A stretch of DNA of 5,536 bases from Opitutia bacterium (GTDB lineage: Bacteria > Verrucomicrobiota > Verrucomicrobiia > Opitutales > Seribacteraceae): positions 1 to 5,536 of the forward strand of contig JABHOU010000037.1 in the NCBI GenBank assembly GCA_018695085.1, given 5' to 3'. Below are positions 1 through 5,536 of the stretch, piece by piece. Below the pieces are notes generated by a model that ran no database searches, had not been told where the DNA came from, and worked only from the letters and a program-made list of their open reading frames with translations. The position numbers and the translations under genes were made by a program. Numbering within the stretch: position 1 is the stretch's first letter; each line of letters opens with the position of its first letter.

Positions 1-1453
1 CGCGCAACATACGAGAGCGATCGCCCACATTGACCAACAACCACTTGGGAGTGACGGCATAGGAGAGCTCAATGCCAACGCCTTCCGTTCCTCGCATGGA
101 TCTTATAGTCACCCCCTTGTGTTCACGATCCTTAAACAATTCGGAACCGGGTGCAAGCGAACCCAACATCGTACGGAGGGATCGATCGAAAACTTCTGAG
201 TCGCGGAGCGAAATGGCGTAAAACTCGCTCATCGGCAAGTCGTCCGGATCGTCCAACTCCTCGAGATCCAATGGCTTAAGGTCTGAAAAAGTAACGAGTT
301 CTTCACCAAGTGCACCAAGAATATCCTTGCGAACGTTCACGCCCGCCTTGGTTTCAAATGCTTGTATCTGGGAATTGACCAAAAGGTGGAGAGCCGGGCT
401 AACCTTACGCAAGATTTCCTCCACCACCGACCAAACCGCCCCGATATCGTAACGGGCGACACTGGCAGTAGCAGCACCAGTCGGTACAAAAGAAACCAAG
501 GGAGCATCGCCCTCGGGAAGACGCATTAATTTAAGCAAGCCTTCGCGCTTACCCATGAAAATCGCGGAACCGATCTCCATTCCATTCTCGTCGAAATCCA
601 TGCCCATGCCCAAGCATTCTAGTGCTTCAAGACCCAAAGCGTTGATAATGCCTTTGGTCGTAACGCCAAACGGGTTTTCAGGAATCTCCATGTCTTCAGA
701 CTCCCCCATAAAGTCAAACAAGTCGGAAAGACCTCGAAAATTGAGAAAGAACCGGACATCACCTTCTCCTATTTCCTCAAACGCCTCACGATAATCGGGA
801 TTCTGAACGATTCCACCGGAAGGATCGTCAGCGAGGCTTTCGACCAAGTTCTCAATTGCATCACGACCACCGCCAATACCGAAAACTCCATCCACGACAA
901 ATAGACCCATGCGTGTTTCTTCGTCTTCTGCGTTCTTGGAATCCCATAAATAGAAGACACTCTCCTCGGCAATTTTTTCCTGCTCCACAAGCATGTGCCC
1001 TCCTGAATCATTAACTTCTTTCTCAAGCCATTGCATAAATTCGTTCAAGTCTTCGGGGGTCATTTCGGTCTCAGCTAGAAGTATAACTTCCGGCAAACCA
1101 TGCTCGTCATCATCGTCGACCTCCAACATGTTCTCGACTCCTCCAAACGCGAATGCCACTTGGCCTGAAAACTGTTCGCCAAACTCCACCATTCTATCGA
1201 AGAACTCTCGGGAAGGACCATTCTTGGGATTCTCGGGAAAAGCCTTTGATAATCGTTCGCGAAGCTTCTCAACTCCGGAATGGTCCCAAATCTTGCCCAA
1301 AGGCCCTTTCTTCAGATCCGTTTGAAGTTTGCTTAAATCGTCGATTTCCATGGTGACCCAAGCACTCTCGGGCAGATATTCGGCAAGCCTGACCTTGGCG
1401 GACAGAAGAGAGGGAAGGATTAATATAAGTAAAGCTAGCGCGAATTGTTTCAT
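1..1453 (-). CDS. Secreted acidic protein, possibly DUF3352-like (partial, C-terminus beyond left edge)
   Basis: The frame is open without a stop from ATG at 1453 to the left edge, giving 484 residues and no C-terminus. Residues 1-19 (MKQFALALLILILPSLLSA) are a clear signal peptide with a likely signal peptidase I cut after LLSA; there is no lipobox, so the protein should be periplasmic or exported. The mature part opens with LAEYLPESAWVTMEIDDL and later has VRKDILGALGEELVTFSDL (about 374-392) and EFYAISLRDSEVFDRSL (about 410-426). This 'LP...' opening, 'DILGALGEE' block and repeated 'FDRSL' layout recall the DUF3352 proteins of planctomycetes and verrucomicrobia, whose role is unknown to me; that match is from memory. 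It is strongly acidic, with Asp-rich patches near 111-119 and 396-407. It begins 19 bases after the protease stop, so it is probably co-transcribed with it. No Shine-Dalgarno is visible before the ATG. Coding is certain; function is not. Confidence 0.85.
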   Translation of the reverse strand, partial: MKQFALALLILILPSLLSAKVRLAEYLPESAWVTMEIDDLSKLQTDLKKGPLGKIWDHSGVEKLRERLSKAFPENPKNGPSREFFDRMVEFGEQFSGQVAFAFGGVENMLEVDDDDEHGLPEVILLAETEMTPEDLNEFMQWLEKEVNDSGGHMLVEQEKIAEESVFYLWDSKNAEDEETRMGLFVVDGVFGIGGGRDAIENLVESLADDPSGGIVQNPDYREAFEEIGEGDVRFFLNFRGLSDLFDFMGESEDMEIPENPFGVTTKGIINALGLEALECLGMGMDFDENGMEIGSAIFMGKREGLLKLMRLPEGDAPLVSFVPTGAATASVARYDIGAVWSVVEEILRKVSPALHLLVNSQIQAFETKAGVNVRKDILGALGEELVTFSDLKPLDLEELDDPDDLPMSEFYAISLRDSEVFDRSLRTMLGSLAPGSELFKDREHKGVTIRSMRGTEGVGIELSYAVTPKWLLVNVGDRSRMLR

Positions 1454-1472
1454 GTTCGAAATGTGAAAAGTT

Positions 1473-2399
1473 TTAACGAGGAGGGGAATTGTAACGGAAT
1501 CCTGCGTTGGGATTGCGTGGATCGAAAGCAAAAGCGTCACGGTTCTGAAGAAAAGTCTTCAAACTGCGTACGGGAATAGCGAAGCCTAGACCTTCAGCAC
1601 CTGTAGACACAATTTTCAAATTATTTACCCCGACCACTTCACCACGGTAATTAAACAACGGACCGCCCGAGTTCCCAGGGTTTATCTCAGCTGTGGTCTG
1701 TACATGTAAACGCGACTGGATGATACGGTTTCGCAGACTGACAATCCCCTCGGAAACACTTCTTTCGAGACCTAGAGGATTACCGATAGCGAAGACGCGA
1801 TCGCCTTGACGCAGTTCCTCGGAACGACCAAGTGGAACGGAGGGAAACGTTTTACCCGTAGCTCCCTCGATCTTGAGTAAAGCCAAGTCCACGTTGCCCC
1901 CTGTGGCGACGATGCGAACGTTGTCGTAGTTGTCCTTGATCAGCTCAGTCTCGGTGTGCCGAAAGATAGTTACTGAAATCTTGCGTTCACCCGCGATAAC
2001 ATGATCGTTGGTGATCAAGTAGCCTTCGGGATGAATCAAAAAACCAGACCCCAAGCCAACCGGAGTTCGTACCATTACAACGGATTCACCGAGGCGGGCT
2101 ACCAGTTCTCTAAGCGGTCTCTCTCTAGAGTTCGTGGCTTCCTTGAAAAGAGAGGCTCCAAATACGTTGCTCCCCCCCACGCCCTTGCCGGGTTGCTTGT
2201 CAATCGACGCGATTTCCGAGCGGGGCACGGTCAATACAGTAAAACCAAGATCCAACACAAGGTGATCCGGGCTATCTTTGAGCAATCGTCCACTAACCGA
2301 GGAACCCGACTTCAAGCTCAACTCAGTTTCATCTACAGCAAGAAGGCAGAAACAGGGGCAAGCCAGTATTATGAAAAATGAGATTAAACGAGAATACAT
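1473..2399 (-). CDS. Trypsin-like (HtrA-type, S1C-like) secreted serine protease without PDZ domain
   Basis: This 308-residue protein carries a full chymotrypsin-fold catalytic triad: His133 in LITNDHVIAG, Asp171 in NVDLALLKI and Ser244 in NPGNSGGPL. The GLGSGFLI stretch before His and RVFAIGNPLG before Ser are typical of DegP/HtrA-type proteases. An export signal covers residues 1 to about 21 (hydrophobic SFFIILACPCFCLLA); cleavage could be after LLA, or at a lipobox-like ILAC at Cys14, so soluble periplasmic versus lipoprotein is open. Residues about 25-68 form a small separate domain (LSLKSGSSVSGRLL...VLTVPRSEIASID), likely beta-rich, that I associate with verrucomicrobial trypsin-like proteins. 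The catalytic domain spans about 95-285 and the chain ends some 20 residues later, so the PDZ domains of DegP/DegS are missing. The gene follows the tolB-like gene by 59 bases and precedes the acidic secreted protein by 19. It probably acts in envelope protein quality control or processing; substrates are unknown. Confidence 0.93.
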   Translation of the reverse strand: MYSRLISFFIILACPCFCLLAVDETELSLKSGSSVSGRLLKDSPDHLVLDLGFTVLTVPRSEIASIDKQPGKGVGGSNVFGASLFKEATNSRERPLRELVARLGESVVMVRTPVGLGSGFLIHPEGYLITNDHVIAGERKISVTIFRHTETELIKDNYDNVRIVATGGNVDLALLKIEGATGKTFPSVPLGRSEELRQGDRVFAIGNPLGLERSVSEGIVSLRNRIIQSRLHVQTTAEINPGNSGGPLFNYRGEVVGVNNLKIVSTGAEGLGFAIPVRSLKTFLQNRDAFAFDPRNPNAGFRYNSPPR

Positions 2400-2458
2400 T
2401 GGACAATTTTAAAATGCCCTTGCTAAGAGTAGCGAGGACAAAAAAAGCAAGCGACTTA

Positions 2459-3724
2459 TTAGAACTGGGGATAAAAGAAACTGACTTGAGAACAGTTTCC
2501 CATGTTCGCGCCATGAAGGGCTTGTGGCTTCGCTCCAACTCCTTCGGTGTCCAAAATCATTAATCCGGTCGAGCCACTTTTGGATCGCGAAGTGAAAACG
2601 ATATGGCGACCGTCGTTCAACCAACAGGGTTGCATCCCATCATTAGAACCTGAAGTCAAAAATCGACTCTTTCTCTCTTGACCGTCAAACAGAGCGATTT
2701 GAAATCCTCCACTCACTGCAGCGGTAAAGGCAATCTTGCTCGAATCACGAGGGTTCCAAGAAGCCTCCGTGCAGTGTGAGCTAAGGTTTGTGGGAATTCG
2801 AGACAAGGCACCCGTGTTCAGAGACACTTCGTAGAGTTGAGGCTTCCCCCGGGTATCGGATGTAACAATCATGCGTTTGCCATCCGGAGACCAGCATGGT
2901 CCAGACTCATTGCTTCTGTTTTTGGTTACACGTTTTGGCCGGGCAGTGGGAGCGGAGGCTAGCCAAAGTTCGGGATTTCCCGTAACTGAAAGAATAAATG
3001 CCACTTGTCCGGTTATGGGATTCTGAGAAGCCCGGAGGTTGTTACCCTTGTATTTAGCAACCGTCGTGATTCGGCCATCAGGCAAATTAAGCAAAAAAAC
3101 ATTATTGAAGGTATGACGGTTGCTGGTGAAGAAAATCCCACGACCATCCCTGCTCCAACTGGCATTGTAGGTGAGTTTCTTAAAATTCGTCTTGGACTGA
3201 ACCGAAGAAAGAAGAGCATTACCCAAATATATCTCTTTGCTGCCGGAACGGTCGGAAATCAAAGAGTATTTCCCTGAGAAAAAGCCGGGGATCTTCAGGG
3301 TTTGGGAAACTGCCCCATCACAAGCTCGTAACATCGCAGCTTGTTGATCGACACCAGAATAGGCCTGAGTAAAAACTGCCCTACGAGGCTTACCCGATGA
3401 TACGCGAAGAGACACTTGAGTCGGACCGGCAGCCTTAAATTCAAAGGAGTGGTGACCTTGCGTGCTCGCAACCATTTTATAGCCACCATGCAACCTGAAG
3501 GCAGCACGGGCAAGTTTTGCTAGTCCCGGCGAAGTGTTACCGAAATCTACAAATAATTGTTTACGAGCTAAAGCCGTTTCAATCGGAGGCAATTCAATCA
3601 CGCCACCTCCGCGACCAGAGGGAGATTGTCCCTCAACCGGGGAAGTAGCAATGACAACCGCTAAAATTAAACCGACTTCCCAACACAATTTACCGAAAAA
3701 ACCAGATTTCATAACTAAACTCAT
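2459..3724 (-). CDS. tolB: TolB-like periplasmic beta-propeller protein
   Basis: TolB is the periplasmic propeller of the Tol-Pal envelope system, binding Pal and helping outer-membrane constriction at division. Read from ATG at 3724 the protein has 421 residues, close to TolB's usual ~430. A signal peptide is visible (Lys-containing start, hydrophobic VGLILAVVIATS at about 17-28, probable cut near VEG/Q at 32). Residues about 55-150 match the TolB N-terminal domain, ending in the telling IPGFFSGKYSLISDRSG and KEIYLGN. The remainder contains WD40/PD40-like blades marked by ASWSRDGRGIFFTSNR (~188), CWSPDGKRMIVTSD (~277), ASWNPRDSSKIAFT (~321) and CWLNDGRHIVFTS (~367), with a degenerate one near 229-250. 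An in-frame TTG at 3733 would add three residues, and ATG at 3712 would remove four; ATG 3724 is preferred because GGA lies 4 bases upstream. No tolQRA or pal is adjacent, so a propeller with a different partner remains possible. First gene of the three-gene unit. Confidence 0.85.
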   Translation of the reverse strand: MSLVMKSGFFGKLCWEVGLILAVVIATSPVEGQSPSGRGGGVIELPPIETALARKQLFVDFGNTSPGLAKLARAAFRLHGGYKMVASTQGHHSFEFKAAGPTQVSLRVSSGKPRRAVFTQAYSGVDQQAAMLRACDGAVSQTLKIPGFFSGKYSLISDRSGSKEIYLGNALLSSVQSKTNFKKLTYNASWSRDGRGIFFTSNRHTFNNVFLLNLPDGRITTVAKYKGNNLRASQNPITGQVAFILSVTGNPELWLASAPTARPKRVTKNRSNESGPCWSPDGKRMIVTSDTRGKPQLYEVSLNTGALSRIPTNLSSHCTEASWNPRDSSKIAFTAAVSGGFQIALFDGQERKSRFLTSGSNDGMQPCWLNDGRHIVFTSRSKSGSTGLMILDTEGVGAKPQALHGANMGNCSQVSFFYPQF

Positions 3725-3866
3725 TCTGTCCAAACATCCGAAGCCGCAAGATTAAAACGACTTCACTTCGAATTTTGACCGGATTGGGTGCAAAAACGCT
3801 CAATTTTTATGGGCGATTTCGTTTGCAGGTCATTGCGTTACTCACATGATCTTTCCCCTTTTCAGC
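3725..3866. promoter_or_regulatory. Divergent intergenic region between tolB-like gene and mrp
   Basis: The two flanking genes are transcribed away from each other, so promoters for both must lie here or overlap the gene starts. On the plus strand TTGACC at 3775-3780 is a good -35 candidate (5 of 6 to TTGACA), but no matching -10 sits 16-18 bases downstream; the AT-rich block at 3801-3810 is too far. On the minus strand I see no convincing pair. The location is inferred from gene orientation rather than from recognised boxes. Confidence 0.4.
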
Positions 3867-4955
3867 ATGGACAAAGAAACACTTTTAAGCTCATTAGAAA
3901 AAGTCAAATACCCTGGGTTCAGTAGAGATATCGTTTCCTTTGGTCTGGTTCGTGAAGCATCTTTTGAAAATGGAGTAGCAGCCGTCACCTTGGAATTGAC
4001 CTCAAGTGATTCAACTATTCCGGCACAGCTAAAAAAGGAAACCGAAGAAGCCTTGAGCTCCATCGATGGAGTGGAGGAAGTACAAGTGAGCGTGGTGGTC
4101 AAGAAGGGCCAAGGGTCGAGTTCGAACCAGTCATCAAGCGCCAACGAGGGAGATGGAGTCTCAAACAGACCCTTGCCCGAAGTGAAATACATTGTAGCGA
4201 TTGCAAGTGGCAAAGGAGGAGTGGGCAAGTCTACCGTAACGGTAAACTTAGCTTGCGCTTTCGAAAAACTTCTACGCGAGAACAATGAGTCTTTCGACGG
4301 TGTTGGAATAATGGACTGCGACGTGTATGGTCCTTCCGTCCCACTGTTGATCGGTGCATCCGAAAGGCCCGAAGTTATTGGCGACAACCTAATTCAGCCC
4401 GTAGAGAACTTCGGAGTGAAGGTTATCTCGATGGGGTTACTTGTCGACGAAGAGGCTCCCGTCGTTTGGCGAGGTCCCATGGTCATGAAAACTATCCAAC
4501 AATTCGCGAGTAACGTGTCTTGGGGAAAACTGGACCTTATGCTGATCGACCTACCTCCAGGAACCGGCGATGCCCAACTTTCCCTTGCCCAAACCCTCCC
4601 CTTGAATGGTGCCGTCATCGTGACCACACCACAAAAAGCTGCCGTGGACGTGGCTCGCAGAGGAGCTCGCATGTTTGAAAAGGTAAGCGTACCTTTGCTA
4701 GGAGTGGTAGAAAACATGAGCTTTCTGGCCGACGAGGAAACGGGGACCAAAAGATACATCTTCGGAAAAGGTGGCGGACCGGCTACTGCGGAAGCTCTGG
4801 AAACCCCATTCCTTGGGGAAATTGCCTTGGACGAAAGGATTCGATTAGGGGGAGACAATGGTATACCGGTTGTCGTTTCAAACGCGGATGGCCCCTCAGC
4901 TAAATCCATCCAGAAAATCGCAGAAAAGCTTTGGGCCACTCTGACTGCAGACTAG
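3867..4955 (+). CDS. mrp: Mrp/ApbC (NBP35-type) P-loop ATPase, Fe-S cluster carrier
   Basis: Mrp/ApbC proteins are cytoplasmic dimeric P-loop ATPases that hold and transfer Fe-S clusters to apoproteins. From ATG at 3867 this one has 362 residues. Residues 1 to about 78 are the N-terminal MIP18/DUF59 domain (LEKVKYPGFSRDIVSFGLV is typical); a Ser/Asn/Gly-rich linker follows (about 79-105). The MinD/Mrp ATPase then shows the deviant Walker A GKGGVGKST (115-123), the Mrp signature MDCDVYGPSVP (149-159), GPMVMKTIQQF and the switch II/Walker B block LIDLPPGTGDAQLSL. It differs from the common form in lacking the CxxC after VENMS: that stretch reads FLADEETGTKRYIFGKGGG. Only two cysteines exist in the whole chain, far apart. 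An in-frame ATG at 3846 would add MIFPLFS; 3867 is preferred because homologues normally begin close to MDKETLLSSLEKVKYPG. Neither start has a Shine-Dalgarno. It is monocistronic as far as visible. Confidence 0.94.
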   Translation: MDKETLLSSLEKVKYPGFSRDIVSFGLVREASFENGVAAVTLELTSSDSTIPAQLKKETEEALSSIDGVEEVQVSVVVKKGQGSSSNQSSSANEGDGVSNRPLPEVKYIVAIASGKGGVGKSTVTVNLACAFEKLLRENNESFDGVGIMDCDVYGPSVPLLIGASERPEVIGDNLIQPVENFGVKVISMGLLVDEEAPVVWRGPMVMKTIQQFASNVSWGKLDLMLIDLPPGTGDAQLSLAQTLPLNGAVIVTTPQKAAVDVARRGARMFEKVSVPLLGVVENMSFLADEETGTKRYIFGKGGGPATAEALETPFLGEIALDERIRLGGDNGIPVVVSNADGPSAKSIQKIAEKLWATLTAD

Positions 4956-5015
4956 GTGCTTCCTGACAGTCGAAAAGAAACGAATCCAAATCAGGCGTGG
5001 ATGCTTTCTAGCTAA

Positions 5016-5040
5016 AGTCTCGGCATATTTCGCCGAGACT
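5016..5040. terminator. Hairpin between convergent mrp and rpmG, probable terminator
   Basis: A perfect 9-bp stem (AGTCTCGGC at 5016-5024 paired with GCCGAGACT at 5032-5040) encloses a 7-base loop. It sits 60 bases after the mrp stop and 14 bases after the rpmG stop on the opposite strand. Read on the minus strand, the stem is followed at once by TTTAGC, a short U-rich start; on the plus strand it is followed by AGGAAATAGG, with no T-run. It therefore looks better as the rpmG terminator, though it could stop both transcripts. Confidence 0.7.
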
Positions 5041-5054
5041 AGGAAATAGGACTA

Positions 5055-5225
5055 TTAGCTTTTAATTTCCTTGTGCAAAGTATGCCTGCGCAGATGGCGA
5101 TTATACTTCTTCTTCTCAACGGGCTCCGTCTGGAGCTTCTTATTGCGAGAAGAAACATATCGTGAAGGAGGCTTGCCCTCTTTGCGCGCCTCGGTGCATT
5201 CAAGTATAACGGTATCTCTAGCCAT
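5055..5225 (-). CDS. rpmG: 50S ribosomal protein bL33 (zinc-free form)
   Basis: This 56-residue basic protein reads MARDTVILECTEARK... and ends HLRRHTLHKEIKS. It is bL33, a component of the large ribosomal subunit near the E site: the order VILECTE - RYVSSRNKK - KKKYN - RRHTLHKE matches the family along its length, and 56 residues is the normal size. Zinc-binding bL33 has two CxxC pairs; here only Cys10 of the first pair remains (CTEA), and the second pair is YNRHL, so zinc cannot be held in the usual way. The EGKPPSRY segment is a small insertion I associate with Verrucomicrobiota. The gene is alone on its strand: mrp converges on it downstream, and an unidentified gene diverges upstream. 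No Shine-Dalgarno lies before the ATG; an inverted repeat occupies that place. Confidence 0.93.
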   Translation of the reverse strand: MARDTVILECTEARKEGKPPSRYVSSRNKKLQTEPVEKKKYNRHLRRHTLHKEIKS

Positions 5226-5342
5226 GATTTGAGTTAAGCTAGATTAACTTGATACTCACCGCAATGCAAAAGACGCAAAAGCTTAGTAGTTGCAAACCGG
5301 CAAATCCTCGAATAGATTTAAGTTACTAACCTTATTAGAATT
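5226..5342. promoter_or_regulatory. Divergent promoter region between rpmG and the right-edge gene
   Basis: Both flanking genes start here and point outward. For the plus-strand gene a possible sigma70-like pair is TTGCAA (5290-5295) and TAGATT (5313-5318) with a 17-base spacer, each matching consensus at 4 of 6 positions. For rpmG, reading the minus strand, TTGCAT and TAATCT with 17 bases between match only 3 of 6 each. No tRNA or other RNA gene is visible in this spacer. The region is certain by orientation; the boxes are weak. Confidence 0.4.
5232..5249. repeat. Short inverted repeat just upstream of rpmG start
   Basis: AGTTAA (5232-5237) and TTAACT (5244-5249) are perfect reverse complements around a 6-base centre, GCTAGA. 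The near arm ends 6 bases before the rpmG start codon, so it covers the place where a ribosome binding site would be. It could be a protein-binding dyad or a weak AU-rich leader hairpin; an AT-rich 6-bp repeat can also arise by chance. Confidence 0.4.
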
Positions 5343-5536
5343 ATGGAGATGGACCCATCTAATTCCGCAGATGCCTTGACAGCAGCCGAAACGGCTAGAC
5401 GGGATATGCAGCTTCGTCGCGACGATCAACCCGAAAACGAAGTGCCTGAAAACGGCGTAGATAGCTCAGTAAAAGTCACTCAAGCACCCGAACCGATTGA
5501 ACTAACAGGCGAACTGGCTTCCCAGCTTGGCGACAA
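5343..5536 (+). CDS. Unidentified acidic protein, N-terminus only (partial at right edge)
   Basis: A frame opens at ATG 5343 (MEMDPSNSADALTAAE...) and stays open for 64 residues to the edge; an in-frame stop at 5319-5321 limits extension upstream. ATG at 5349 is an alternative start, but the GGAG before it touches the codon, too close for a normal ribosome binding site. The visible part is rich in Asp, Glu, Asn and Pro (RRDDQPENEVPENGVDSS), has no signal peptide or membrane segment, and looks like a disordered N-terminal extension. I do not recognise the family. It is divergent from rpmG with a 117-base spacer. Length alone is modest support, but the position after a plausible promoter region and the absence of stops favour a real gene. 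Confidence 0.6.
   Translation, partial: MEMDPSNSADALTAAETARRDMQLRRDDQPENEVPENGVDSSVKVTQAPEPIELTGELASQLGD

Noticed and set aside
555..1356. Several short open frames on both strands
   Set aside because: They overlap the continuous 484-codon minus-strand frame that begins with a good signal peptide; none has recognisable features.
2001..2381. Plus-strand open frame of 126 codons
   Set aside because: It is antisense to the protease's signal peptide, N-terminal domain and catalytic His region, whose frame has clear motifs; its own translation shows none.
2419..2451. Inverted repeat CTTGCT (2419-2424) / AGCAAG (2446-2451) between the tolB-like and protease genes, considered as a terminator
   Set aside because: The stem is only 6 bp with a 21-base loop, and the T-run lies inside the loop instead of after the stem when read on the minus strand.
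3005..3277. Plus-strand open frame of 90 codons
   Set aside because: It is antisense to the start of the TolB-like propeller blades and shows no protein-family signal.
3775..3810. Full sigma70 promoter for mrp built on TTGACC at 3775-3780
   Set aside because: No acceptable -10 box lies at the right distance; the next AT-rich block is more than 19 bases away.
3842..4939. Two long minus-strand open frames (3842-4387 and 4394-4939) opposite mrp
   Set aside because: Both lie entirely within or opposite the clearly coding mrp frame, give low-complexity Ser/Thr/Pro-rich translations without family features, and are mirror effects of its codon use.
5226..5342. tRNA or small RNA gene in the spacer next to rpmG
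   Set aside because: rpmG is often near tRNA genes, but no cloverleaf arms, T-loop motif or CCA end can be seen on either strand.

Overview
The window looks like chromosomal DNA from a member of the Verrucomicrobiota, most probably the Opitutae/Puniceicoccales side of the phylum. The best evidence is the small ribosomal protein bL33, whose form (VILECTEARKEGKPPSRY near the N-terminus, HLRRHTLHKE near the C-terminus, three of four zinc cysteines gone) I associate with that group. A trypsin-like protease with an N-terminal LKSG...VSGRLL domain and a Mrp ATPase without the usual CxxC fit the same picture. Base composition is near balanced and no mobile-element or CRISPR signature is visible. The placement rests on remembered family patterns, not on a search.

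Layout. Positions 1-3724 hold three minus-strand genes read right to left: a TolB-like beta-propeller protein (2459-3724), a trypsin/HtrA-type serine protease without PDZ domain (1473-2399), and the N-terminal 484 residues of an acidic secreted protein that runs off the left edge (1-1453). The gaps are 59 and 19 bases and I see no convincing terminator between the genes, so they are probably one operon. All three start with export signals, so the operon appears devoted to the cell envelope or periplasm. Positions 3725-3866 are a divergent intergenic region. Positions 3867-4955 encode a plus-strand Mrp/ApbC-type Fe-S carrier ATPase. It converges on a minus-strand rpmG (5055-5225); a perfect 9-bp stem hairpin (5016-5040) lies between them. 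After a second divergent spacer (5226-5342) a plus-strand gene of unknown function begins at 5343 and is cut by the right edge.

How the genes relate. Apart from the three-gene envelope unit, neighbours do not share an obvious pathway: Mrp serves Fe-S cluster delivery and bL33 the large ribosomal subunit. No tolQ, tolR, tolA or pal lies beside the tolB-like gene within the window. I did not find a clearly new biological system. The most notable points are the orphan TolB/protease/DUF3352-like secreted unit, the Mrp lacking its CxxC, the absence of well-placed Shine-Dalgarno sequences at nearly all starts, and an inverted repeat just before rpmG.
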